From positions 1 through 59,056 of IMG/VR virus record IMGVR_UViG_3300024255_002709: 59,056 nucleotides of DNA; one strand, written 5' to 3'. The notes under the pieces were generated by a model that saw only the letters and a list, made by a program, of their open reading frames with translations, did not search any database and was not told the DNA's origin. The position numbers and the translations under genes were made by a program. This DNA is from a virus. Below are positions 36,901 through 43,335 of this stretch, one piece after another (position 1 is the stretch's first letter; each line of letters begins with the position of its first letter).

Positions 36901-37051
36901 CAATATCACCAGCAATATAAATGAGGGAATCCTCAATTTTATCTTCTTTAACTTTTTTTAGGAATTTTTTGAATACTATTCTATATTCTTTGTGCCTTTG
37001 GAGATTTCTAATGTGTAAATCTGCAAGGTGGTAAACCTTATTTATTATCAT
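33893..37051 (-). CDS. sbcDC-like (46/47 fusion): Fused SbcD-SbcC (Mre11-Rad50, T4 gp47-gp46) recombination nuclease
   Basis: 1052 aa. Residues 1-~340 are a calcineurin-like phosphoesterase (Mre11/SbcD) with ADLH (10-13), GDIAH (48-52), GNHD (83-86), His154 and GDIH (187-190). Residues ~375-1052 are a Rad50/SbcC-type SMC ATPase: Walker A APNASGKS (406-413, Ala in place of the first Gly), coiled coils, zinc hook CNIC (~726-729), signature CSGMERFISG near 944 and Walker B FLVIDEGFGTLD near 985-996. It resects DNA ends for recombination-dependent replication. In T4 the two activities are separate genes; here they are one polypeptide. It overlaps the primase gene by 4 bases. Confidence 0.93.
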   Translation of the reverse strand: MIINKVYHLADLHIRNLQRHKEYRIVFKKFLKKVKEDKIEDSLIYIAGDIAHAKTEMSPELVHEISWFLTECAKLRETVLITGNHDCNLNNSHRLDVLTPIIENLGNDRIHYLRDTGVYPIHNLTFVVYSILDNKENWPKGNTVDGENTICLFHGPVNKAQTDIGYTVSSNSFQVDMFDGFDMAMLGDIHKRQTFGPGYEHIAYAGSMVQQNHGELLENHGYLLWDIPTRTFTEHHLHNDYGFLTVDVVNGKIPQWVYDEIDTKLPRYPRLRLRFTKTEASDMKRRITELKKLFKVAEVTVTRTDTIGQLKTNQKVNKNIVGDVKNETFQNQLIRDYLERQYLLEDDELDKIAEINSELNSHIDESDMMGNILWTPKEFQFSNMFSYGEDNKVRFDKAQGIVGIFAPNASGKSSLFDALSFCIYDKTSRTNISKNIINNRKTNFYCKFNFEIDGINYYIERRAKYVRKATSVKVDVDFWRDNNGVIESLNGEQRKDTNKEIEKYLGKFEDFVLTALSLQGNNALFIDKSQSERKEILSQFIGVNIFDKLHQKASDENRDNATLIRKFKSDDFTTKLAGIDTDLKSNKNEYKLYEMNQKSLKDEEDVLNKKIISLNEKVVKLNADSGVAIEELEKRFKLLETKRDTIESDKKSTQDRITHREELQITLDEIVDKFDEEELEDGIGKLKDSKDKLRDIESTIDKINIKKDSLYERKDHLDKHKYNEECNICMENSETILQQKEKVEADISHYQELFTDNDKTRLQLMLVIDSLKGYADEWNNYLDAKDKEDKIDREISQLINKLSTIETEELRNKQQISQQEQLIKEYYKNEKQIIKNKEIRTEIQSVREKLNVTKDDLRKVNTEVLKLNGKVSALQNQKETIEDRINEVKEMETQSRLFDFYLNALSKDGVSYELIEKALPMIEGEVNNILAQIVEFGMQLEMDGKNINAYLVYGDQRWSLEMCSGMERFISGLAIRVALINVCNLPRPNFLVIDEGFGTLDSENLQSLFMLFTYLKTQFDFVMIISHIDSMRDVVDDLITIKKEKGFSNVKF

Positions 37052-37992
37052 AAACCTTTTAATTTTTGTGATATAATATCACCGAATCCTGTTTGTTTGG
37101 ATTCTTTTAATTTATTATTTACTTCTGTGAATCCCATATCAGATGCATCTTTATCTGTGGGTTTAATATTTTTTGTAGTGATTCCTTGATTTTGGAATTG
37201 CATAGTATAACGCAATGCTTGTTGTTGAGCATCTTCATCTAATAAGATGTTAATACTTTTTACTTCGTTTTTATAAATAGCTTCATTTAATTTAGTAGGA
37301 ATAAATTTACCTAAAATTGGAATACAATTTCTCTTAACAGCCATTGCATCAAATACACCTTCTACTAATGTTATTGGTTCATTCCAATTTATTTGATTTT
37401 CAAACATGATAACATTCTTCGAAACTGGTGGATTTTTATATTTAAACTTTTCCTCAGGATGTACAGACCTTGCGATGAAGTAATTGAGTCTATTGTCCAA
37501 ATCATAGGAAGGAATGATAATACGATTGGAATACATACCACCATCACAATAACCGATATTGTACTTTGTAATATCTTCTTTAGTAATGCCTCTATCTTCA
37601 GCATACTTAAGAGCCTTTCTGTACACAGGATTTACGTTACCCTCTGGTACTTTTAGAAGTGATTTAAATTCAATTGGTAATCGTAACTCTACTTTTTCTT
37701 CTTCAGTATCTTTTGAGTAAACTATATAATCATCTCCATAGATTTCAAATAACTTTTTTAATCTACGAGCATCTACATGAAGTCTTTTTAATAACCTCTG
37801 TATCTTTCTTCCTTTTGCATCACATACCCAACAATGCCAATATTGTGTTTTTAAGTTAACCTGTAACTTTTTCTTGTGGTGGTGACAGAATGGACAATGA
37901 TGCGCTTGTTCATCATTTTTCATTGGTGTACCAACACCCAATACATCATTTAATATGTTTATAACTTCTTGTCTTTCGTGGTGTGAAAGCAT
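37048..37992 (-). CDS. DnaG-type DNA primase (T4 gp61-like)
   Basis: 314 aa. The N-terminal zinc-binding domain has CPFC (33-36) and CWVC (54-57). The TOPRIM core has LVEGVFDAMAV (Glu211) and ILLDEDAQ (Asp252, Asp254), followed by KDASDMG, giving the acidic metal site that makes RNA primers. The C-terminal helicase-interaction domain is short. It is the first gene of a two-gene unit with the fused nuclease and is preceded by a host-like promoter, pointing to earlier expression than the virion genes. Confidence 0.92.
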   Translation of the reverse strand: MLSHHERQEVINILNDVLGVGTPMKNDEQAHHCPFCHHHKKKLQVNLKTQYWHCWVCDAKGRKIQRLLKRLHVDARRLKKLFEIYGDDYIVYSKDTEEEKVELRLPIEFKSLLKVPEGNVNPVYRKALKYAEDRGITKEDITKYNIGYCDGGMYSNRIIIPSYDLDNRLNYFIARSVHPEEKFKYKNPPVSKNVIMFENQINWNEPITLVEGVFDAMAVKRNCIPILGKFIPTKLNEAIYKNEVKSINILLDEDAQQQALRYTMQFQNQGITTKNIKPTDKDASDMGFTEVNNKLKESKQTGFGDIISQKLKGL

Positions 37993-38012
37993 ATTTACAC
38001 TTTTTATTGATA

Positions 38013-38043
38013 CAAATATACGAAATTAAATTCACATATCCAA
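38013..38043 (-). promoter_or_regulatory. Bacteroidota-type promoter before the primase
   Basis: In gene orientation a TTG box (38041-38043) is separated by exactly 20 bases from TATATTTG (38013-38020), a full match to TAnnTTTG. The leader to the ATG is about 20 bases. The flanks AGAAAAGACTTGGA and TTTCGTATATTT are shared with the promoter at 38258-38288. Confidence 0.72.
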
Positions 38044-38061
38044 GTCTTTTCTTGATTATTT

Positions 38062-38229
38062 TTACATCCAAACTGGCATATTATGATTATCACAAATCCA
38101 TACGCTATCTTTACCCCATAAAGGAATTTGTTTATCTACACTTTTCTGTGCTACTGAGTAATCATCAGTATCCGTTATATGGATGTATGTACCACTTTTA
38201 GGTGTTACTACTTTTACTGTGTATCGCAT
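38062..38229 (-). CDS. Small hypothetical protein (55 aa)
   Basis: 55 aa from ATG at 38229 to TAA at 38062. The start reads MRYTVKVVTPKSGTYIHITD, then DDYSVAQKSVDKQIPLWGKD, and the end is rich in Trp, Asn and His. A small mixed alpha/beta fold is suggested; no family recognised. It has its own host-like promoter 28 bases upstream and lies just before the primase promoter, so it is probably an early or middle gene. The well-placed promoter is the main support. Confidence 0.62.
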   Translation of the reverse strand: MRYTVKVVTPKSGTYIHITDTDDYSVAQKSVDKQIPLWGKDSVWICDNHNMPVWM

Positions 38230-38257
38230 AATTTTACGTTTTAAGTTATTTACATAG

Positions 38258-38288
38258 TAAATATACGAAAAATATTTTAATTTTCCAA
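38258..38288 (-). promoter_or_regulatory. Bacteroidota-type promoter before the 55-aa gene
   Basis: A TTG box (38286-38288) stands 20 bases from TATATTTA (38258-38265). It shares AGAAAAGACTTGGA and TTTCGTATATTT with the primase promoter at identical spacing. The TTG box falls inside the last codons of the GIY-YIG gene. Confidence 0.68.
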
Positions 38289-38723
38289 GTCTTTTCTAAA
38301 AAACTTTCCTAATAAGTTATCATTAAGTGATAACTCATCTCCTAATACGTTGTGTGAGAACTGTTCTTGTAGTTCATAATAGGTTAAAGCTTTCTTTCCT
38401 TTACAAAATCTAAGTATTTCTAACTTTAGTGTATCGTTTATCTCTCCCCTCGGTTCTTCTTGTAGTGCCATCTCGTTTGAATGAAACCAAAGTTGTACTG
38501 AAGCATTTGATGAACGATAATCTAACCACTTAGATTCTTTTACTACTTTTCTTTTTCGTTTATAACCTTTTAATGGCGGTAATGTTCTGTGTGAATATAG
38601 GGATTTTTTCCCAATATAATATTGACCAGTTTCTCCGTTGGTTATTTTGTATATGAATCCGATAGTACCTTCTGGCATATCTGATATCTCTGTTATACAT
38701 TTTCCTTTATATGTCCATCCCAT
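38277..38723 (-). CDS. GIY-YIG nuclease-like protein
   Basis: 148 aa when started at the ATG at 38723 (MGWTYKGK...). An earlier ATG at 38744 would add seven residues but overlap the sulfotransferase gene by 38 bases. GFIYKITNGETGQYYIGKKS near 21-40 matches the GIY-YIG core with its two short strands, and the basic stretch after it (LKGYKRKRKVV) would contact DNA. T4-like phages commonly carry a similar protein that is not inside an intron. A DNA-processing or host-DNA-directed role is inferred; homing activity is not suggested by the context. Its last codons hold the -33 box of the next promoter. Confidence 0.75.
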   Translation of the reverse strand: MGWTYKGKCITEISDMPEGTIGFIYKITNGETGQYYIGKKSLYSHRTLPPLKGYKRKRKVVKESKWLDYRSSNASVQLWFHSNEMALQEEPRGEINDTLKLEILRFCKGKKALTYYELQEQFSHNVLGDELSLNDNLLGKFFRKDLEN

Positions 38724-39279
38724 AGTTAAAAATCTTGAAATCATTATAATACCTCTCTCTAACCCACTCTTTCATCCACTCTTCAGAATACAAATATTTG
38801 TAGTATTTATGTTGATTTAAGTTAGGGTGTTTTTCGTAAATTGGATTACGGTTTATATGAGGAATATCTTCTTTTATATTTAATTTATTAAAAACATAAT
38901 CAGTATCTTCTTTAAAGTTTTCATATCTACCAATAAAGGTCATTTCTTTATCATTGGAATCTATCTGATGTGTGTAGTATGATTGGTTCAAAAACCACAA
39001 ATCATATGCATTTGCATTTTTTAAAAAATGCTCAAAACTCATATGTTGTGTTTTTCTAGTTTCATGAAAGTATGCTGATGCTATTCTTGTGAATGGATTT
39101 CTCACAAAAGTAAATTTAAAATATTCCACCATGTTATACTCTAATATTCTTAGAGAATCGTGACCGGCAGGATTAGTAGTATTTGGTTGAACTCTTAATA
39201 CCTGAGAAATACTTGTACCACCTGTTTTAGGAATATGAACATATGCCCATTTATCCTTCGAGTTAATGTATAAACCCAA
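38707..39279 (-). CDS. Sulfotransferase family protein
   Basis: 190 aa. The 5'-phosphosulfate loop is HIPKTGGTSI (15-24), and the 3'-phosphate motif is TFVRNPFTRIASAYF (57-71), so PAPS binding is well supported. FIGRYENFKED at about 125-135 is typical of carbohydrate sulfotransferases. It would transfer sulfate to a hydroxyl group, probably of a glycan. It lies between two structural-type genes and the GIY-YIG gene, about 13 kb from the main glycan cluster. It follows the small gene at 39291-39470 by 11 bases and probably shares its late-type promoter. Confidence 0.88.
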   Translation of the reverse strand: MGLYINSKDKWAYVHIPKTGGTSISQVLRVQPNTTNPAGHDSLRILEYNMVEYFKFTFVRNPFTRIASAYFHETRKTQHMSFEHFLKNANAYDLWFLNQSYYTHQIDSNDKEMTFIGRYENFKEDTDYVFNKLNIKEDIPHINRNPIYEKHPNLNQHKYYKYLYSEEWMKEWVRERYYNDFKIFNYGMDI

Positions 39280-39290
39280 AATCTAAGGTT

Positions 39291-39470
39291 TTAGCGTGAA
39301 ACAGAATCGGAGTATTTTTTCTCGTTGAGTTTTCCACCCCTAGCTTTAGCTAAGTTTTCTTCATTTGATAAATCTTTACCACCATCCAAGTCGATTGGTG
39401 TTTTATCATTTTTAGATTTGCCTACTTTTGCGAATTCTGATTTGTTGTATAGTTCTTCTATTGATGCCAT
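39291..39470 (-). CDS. Small hydrophilic hypothetical protein (59 aa)
   Basis: 59 aa from ATG at 39470 to TAA at 39291. It is highly charged and probably disordered, with a helical start (ASIEELYNKSEFAKVG) and a Lys/Glu/Asn-rich tail. A strong AAAGGAG stands 9-15 bases before the start and a TATATTTATA element 23 bases before it, so it is well expressed, probably late. No family recognised. A minor virion or assembly role is only suggested by its neighbours. Confidence 0.65.
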   Translation of the reverse strand: MASIEELYNKSEFAKVGKSKNDKTPIDLDGGKDLSNEENLAKARGGKLNEKKYSDSVSR

Positions 39471-39493
39471 AATTTAGTATCTCCTTTGTATAA

Positions 39494-39503
39494 TATAAAT
39501 ATA
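39494..39503 (-). promoter_or_regulatory. Late-type promoter element TATATTTATA
   Basis: Exact TATATTTATA in gene orientation, 23 bases before the ATG at 39470, followed by AAAGGAG. Confidence 0.65.
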
Positions 39504-39505
39504 GA

Positions 39506-40639
39506 TTAAGTATCGAAACGAACAATAAAGTTCATATCCATATCTGGTAAATTCTTAATTGGTGTTGGTAATTTTGCTACTGCAACCATATCTCCATCAT
39601 CATCGTATAATGCAATAGTTGTAATAAATGGTGCTAGATAAGAACCAGTTGGGTCGGTTTGTCTATATGTATCATAATCATCCCAACTACCAGTTGAAGT
39701 TCCTATTGAACCATAGAACTCACTTTTTTTACTAATATCCAACACTTGTTTTATTTTTATACTACCATCTCGTGAATGTGTACCTGTTCGAGTAATCTCA
39801 TGAAACTCAGGTGTAGCAAATAACTGAACATCCACTGCTGATGGATTTTGTGAGGTATTAAACTCACCTGCCTTAACACTAACAAGTACTTCAGTTTCAT
39901 GTATTGTTTTAGTACTTCGATATCCCATAGTATAATTATCAATAGGATAATCCCATACAACAAGTGTTCCATCTGAATAGAATACATTACCATATCTTGC
40001 TTCATCGATTTCTAATCCATCGAAATCCATTGGTAATGCAGTAGTAATTGATGAATTGGTTAAATCTAATATACCTACACTTATTTGGTCTGTATCACCA
40101 TTAAAAGTCATTGTACTAACACCCGTATCAAAATCCATTCCTAAAACACTACCTGAAAATAATTCGTTATCCGCATCTTTTAAAAGAATATCACCTGTTT
40201 CAAAATCAATTGATTCTAGTCCATAGAGAGGTACAGATGATACAATATTTCCTTGCCCATCATCAGCAAAATCTATACTATTAGTAGGGTCTTTTAATGT
40301 AAGTGAATTCCTTTTTATTGCTTCACCATACTTTTCTTGGTCTATTGAAATAATATATGCAGTAGAACCAGTAACTCGGAATCTATCAATTTGACCGATA
40401 TCAGGAACTTCACCAAATAAAGTAAATGGATTTGTATCAGGATGATAATACTTAGAAGTTATAGATTTTAATAAGGGATGTGTAAATATCGTTCCTTGTT
40501 TATTAAATGAACCAGTATCAAAATCCCCTACCTCAAGTGAACCAGAAATTACTTCACTATCCTCTTTGGTTAGGGTGAATTTCTTGTACACAGGAAAACT
40601 CTTCCTCCATACCGCTGATTTAGGTATATTCTTTATCAT
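39506..40639 (-). CDS. Virion structural protein with shared C-terminal domain
   Basis: 377 aa, beta-rich, with no catalytic motif. The last ~45 residues (TTIALYDDDGDMVAVAKL, then PIKNLPDMDMNFIVRFD) match the end of the protein at 41353-42582 (STIGLFNDSNEILAVAKT, PVPKSFDKEVLIKVKLD), so the two share a C-terminal domain. It has its own late-type promoter and a strong AGAGGAG ribosome site. A tail or neck component is likely; I cannot name the T4 counterpart. Confidence 0.75.
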   Translation of the reverse strand: MIKNIPKSAVWRKSFPVYKKFTLTKEDSEVISGSLEVGDFDTGSFNKQGTIFTHPLLKSITSKYYHPDTNPFTLFGEVPDIGQIDRFRVTGSTAYIISIDQEKYGEAIKRNSLTLKDPTNSIDFADDGQGNIVSSVPLYGLESIDFETGDILLKDADNELFSGSVLGMDFDTGVSTMTFNGDTDQISVGILDLTNSSITTALPMDFDGLEIDEARYGNVFYSDGTLVVWDYPIDNYTMGYRSTKTIHETEVLVSVKAGEFNTSQNPSAVDVQLFATPEFHEITRTGTHSRDGSIKIKQVLDISKKSEFYGSIGTSTGSWDDYDTYRQTDPTGSYLAPFITTIALYDDDGDMVAVAKLPTPIKNLPDMDMNFIVRFDT

Positions 40640-40657
40640 AGTATTATTACTCCTCTA

Positions 40658-40666
40658 TATAAATAT
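40658..40666 (-). promoter_or_regulatory. Late-type promoter element (ATATTTATA)
   Basis: CATATTTATATAGAGGAG in gene orientation; the element ends 18 bases before the ATG at 40639 and runs directly into the ribosome-binding site. Confidence 0.6.
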
Positions 40667-40679
40667 GATGAAATTAAAA

Positions 40680-41273
40680 TCATAGAAGTTCTTTGGATAT
40701 TTGATAATCTAACAAAGAAGTTATATCAGAATCAGGAGCTCCCGGTCGTTGAGTAAAGTATTCATCACTCAAACTTTCTTCTCTTAGATAACCAGTATCT
40801 TTTATAATATGCCACATATCATCCAGTCCTTTTATTAATCCACCTTTTTTATCTACACATTTTATTAGCTTTTTAGCTCCTGCAGGCCAAACTACATAAC
40901 AAAGTATAGATGGTTGTTTAGGCATTAACCAAAACACATCCAAATCTTTTTTTACGATATCTTCAAATTTAAAATCAATAGGTTTTATTATTTCAGTATC
41001 ATCTTCAAATATAATGTAAGGGATATTATCTGATATACATTGTTTTAACATTAAGATATGTGATTTATTTGCACATACTAATGATGGTATGTGTATTTTA
41101 TAATGAGCATATATGTTACCATCAATCCAATTAGTATCGTATTCAGATAAGGTGTAATTTTTACCATCTAATCCATAAAAATATTCATATTGAAAATCAG
41201 AAAATCTTGAATCAAAGAGTTCTCTTCTATCGTTTCTTCTTTTTAATGATAATACTTTTATTTTATAACTCAT
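40680..41273 (-). CDS. GT25-family (LPS-type) glycosyltransferase
   Basis: 197 aa from ATG at 41273 (a TTG four codons earlier lies in the terminator and is unlikely). YKIKVLSLKRRNDRRELF at the start, CANKSHILMLKQCI in the middle and YIIFEDDTEI are the three landmarks of GT25 transferases; the EDD is the metal/donor site. It lies directly after a terminator and has no promoter element of its own, so expression probably depends on read-through. This looks like a gene inserted between structural units. The acceptor is unknown; a virion protein or host LPS are options. Confidence 0.83.
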   Translation of the reverse strand: MSYKIKVLSLKRRNDRRELFDSRFSDFQYEYFYGLDGKNYTLSEYDTNWIDGNIYAHYKIHIPSLVCANKSHILMLKQCISDNIPYIIFEDDTEIIKPIDFKFEDIVKKDLDVFWLMPKQPSILCYVVWPAGAKKLIKCVDKKGGLIKGLDDMWHIIKDTGYLREESLSDEYFTQRPGAPDSDITSLLDYQISKELL

Positions 41274-41283
41274 GGGTAACAAC

Positions 41284-41310
41284 AAAAAACCCCACTCGTG
41301 GTGGGGTTAT
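41284..41310 (-). terminator. Rho-independent terminator
   Basis: In the minus direction CCCCAC, a five-base CACGA loop and GTGGGG form a perfect six-pair stem followed by TTTTTT. It closes the unit containing 42612-43265 and 41353-42582. Confidence 0.82.
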
Positions 41311-41352
41311 ATTCGTGAACGTTATGTTTGCAACCACAACAATTCGTGTTTA

Positions 41353-42582
41353 TTAAAAGTCAAGTTTTACTTTGATTAATACTTCCTTATCAAATGATTT
41401 AGGAACAGGTTGTGATGTTTTAGCTACTGCTAATATTTCATTTGAATCATTAAATAATCCAATTGTTGAAATAAAAGTTTTAGGGTCTGTTTCAAAAGTT
41501 GATTCAGCAAATGAACCATCTGAACCAGTTACAAATGTAGGATTGTTTGAGAAGTTAAATTCTCTGTTTGTTGCTCTTATGAAGTAATGTGAAGTAGAAA
41601 CATTTTCTGTTCTTCTTGCTTCAAAATCATTACCACCTCGAATTGCTTCATGCAATAAGAAATGATTTTTACCTTCATATGCTTGTGATGTTGAAATACT
41701 TTTACCACCATTTGAACCACTATCGATTGATGTTCCAATTATACTATGTACTGCTGATGGATTAAGTATTACTAATCCTTGGTCAGGATAAAATAAACCT
41801 AAACCTTGACCAGTTGAAGCAGTAAGTGTATTTACAGTTGCTTCATTTTCAGTTCCTAAGTTAAGTGAACCACTACATACATTAAATACTCTACCTGATT
41901 TTCCAACACTATCTGAGAATTTCTTTCCACTATCATCAATAAAGGTTGAAATTCCATTAGAACCACTTAATTTTAATGACCAGTTTCCTGCATCCATTTT
42001 CTCTTTGTAACGGGCACGAGCTACATTGATTACATAGATATCATCGGAATCATGGATTCCTGCTGCTGATGAAGAAAAGAAAGTAAATTTAGTATCATCG
42101 TTATCTAATAAGATTGAACGATATTGTGCATAAGTTGCTTTTGATGCTAAAGTTGATGTATCTGAGTTTGCTAACGAGATTGAACCACTACCTAGTATCT
42201 CACCATATGCAACTGCATATTGTACAGCTGCTGATGTATCAGTTGATGGATTCTTATCATATACATTTATATAATAATTTGAACTTCCTTGTCCAACTTC
42301 AGTTGATGAAGTAAAGAATGAAGTTAAACTTCCAGTATCACCACTCCAAAGTCCAGTTGTAACAACTTCTACTTTACCAGTAATTTGGTCAAATTCACCA
42401 AATCGTTTATAGATACCTTGTGCAATTGCTCCACCACTTGCACCCAATTTATCACCACCAGTTAAATACTGATTTACGATAGATGCTAATTGTTCAGAAG
42501 TAAGTGTACCTTGATTATCTGCCAAATAGGTAGATAACTCCGTTGTTAAATTTACTCCAGCTTGTCCTGATATTTGTGCCAT
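41353..42582 (-). CDS. Virion structural protein
   Basis: 409 aa. An N-terminal helical part (AGVNLTTELSTYLADNQGTL) is followed by a Ser/Gly-rich beta region and the C-terminal domain shared with 39506-40639 (STIGLFNDSNEILAVAKT). It has an AAAGGAAA ribosome site and follows the 217-aa structural gene, with a terminator after it. High Ser/Gly/Thr content and position suit an abundant tail or sheath-like component. It could be a major tail protein, but nothing proves this. Confidence 0.7.
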   Translation of the reverse strand: MAQISGQAGVNLTTELSTYLADNQGTLTSEQLASIVNQYLTGGDKLGASGGAIAQGIYKRFGEFDQITGKVEVVTTGLWSGDTGSLTSFFTSSTEVGQGSSNYYINVYDKNPSTDTSAAVQYAVAYGEILGSGSISLANSDTSTLASKATYAQYRSILLDNDDTKFTFFSSSAAGIHDSDDIYVINVARARYKEKMDAGNWSLKLSGSNGISTFIDDSGKKFSDSVGKSGRVFNVCSGSLNLGTENEATVNTLTASTGQGLGLFYPDQGLVILNPSAVHSIIGTSIDSGSNGGKSISTSQAYEGKNHFLLHEAIRGGNDFEARRTENVSTSHYFIRATNREFNFSNNPTFVTGSDGSFAESTFETDPKTFISTIGLFNDSNEILAVAKTSQPVPKSFDKEVLIKVKLDF

Positions 42583-42611
42583 TTTTTATTTTCCTTTGTT
42601 TTACTTTATTA

Positions 42612-43265
42612 TTAACCTATTCTGACCGCGTTTCTTACTAACTGTCGTAAATCTGTTACGGTTACTGGAATAGTTTGTGAACCACCCGTTTCGTTTCCAT
42701 AAACAGTTATAGTTGTTTTAACTGAACCTCTTAAACTTGGGTTTGGTATGAATTGGAATGTTAATCCGGTTTCAATAGCTGCAGTTGCAGTTATTTCATC
42801 TCCTAAGAATGATGGTGTAGTTGCTGCTCCAGCTGCTAAACCACTACCAACGATAGTACCTGCATTTTTATTAGCTAGTATTACGGTATATCCACTTTGT
42901 GTATTACCACTTGGTGAAGTTGTTGGTGATAACTGTACTTGTCCAGAATCTGAATTTACTGATATCGAAGGGATACCAAATTCTACTTTTGGAATTTTTG
43001 TAGTACCTTTTGGTAAGGTAACTAATTTATGTCTCAATACTTGAGTTTCATCTGGTGAAGCTTCTGTAATTGGAATAGCTTTAATTGCTGCATCATAATA
43101 TGCACTTCCTTTTGGATGTGCGGGTTCGTAAAGGGTATAATCTATTTCATCATCACCCAAAGCGAACTTTGTGATGTTTAAACCATCACCAGCTGCTAAT
43201 TTCTCTCTACCCTTCTTCGTGAGAATCGCATCTACTGTGATTTCTGTATTATTTAAATAAGCCAT
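42612..43265 (-). CDS. Virion structural protein (217 aa)
   Basis: 217 aa. The start LNNTEITVDAILTKKGREKL followed by KFALGDDEIDYTLY is a pattern found in structural proteins of marine T4-like phages. The rest is beta-rich (TVILANKNAGTIVG, VKTTITVYGNE). It has a late-type promoter 31 bases upstream and AAGGAA before the start. It pairs with the gene at 41353-42582 in one transcript. Confidence 0.7.
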   Translation of the reverse strand: MAYLNNTEITVDAILTKKGREKLAAGDGLNITKFALGDDEIDYTLYEPAHPKGSAYYDAAIKAIPITEASPDETQVLRHKLVTLPKGTTKIPKVEFGIPSISVNSDSGQVQLSPTTSPSGNTQSGYTVILANKNAGTIVGSGLAAGAATTPSFLGDEITATAAIETGLTFQFIPNPSLRGSVKTTITVYGNETGGSQTIPVTVTDLRQLVRNAVRIG

Positions 43266-43296
43266 AATTTAAATTCCTTGTTATTGTTGTTCAATA

Positions 43297-43306
43297 TATA
43301 AATATA
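43297..43306 (-). promoter_or_regulatory. Late-type promoter element TATATTTATA
   Basis: Exact TATATTTATA in gene orientation, 31 bases before the ATG at 43265, the longest leader in the set. Confidence 0.6.
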
Positions 43307-43335
43307 AGTATTTTAAAAATTAGATAATATTTCTA

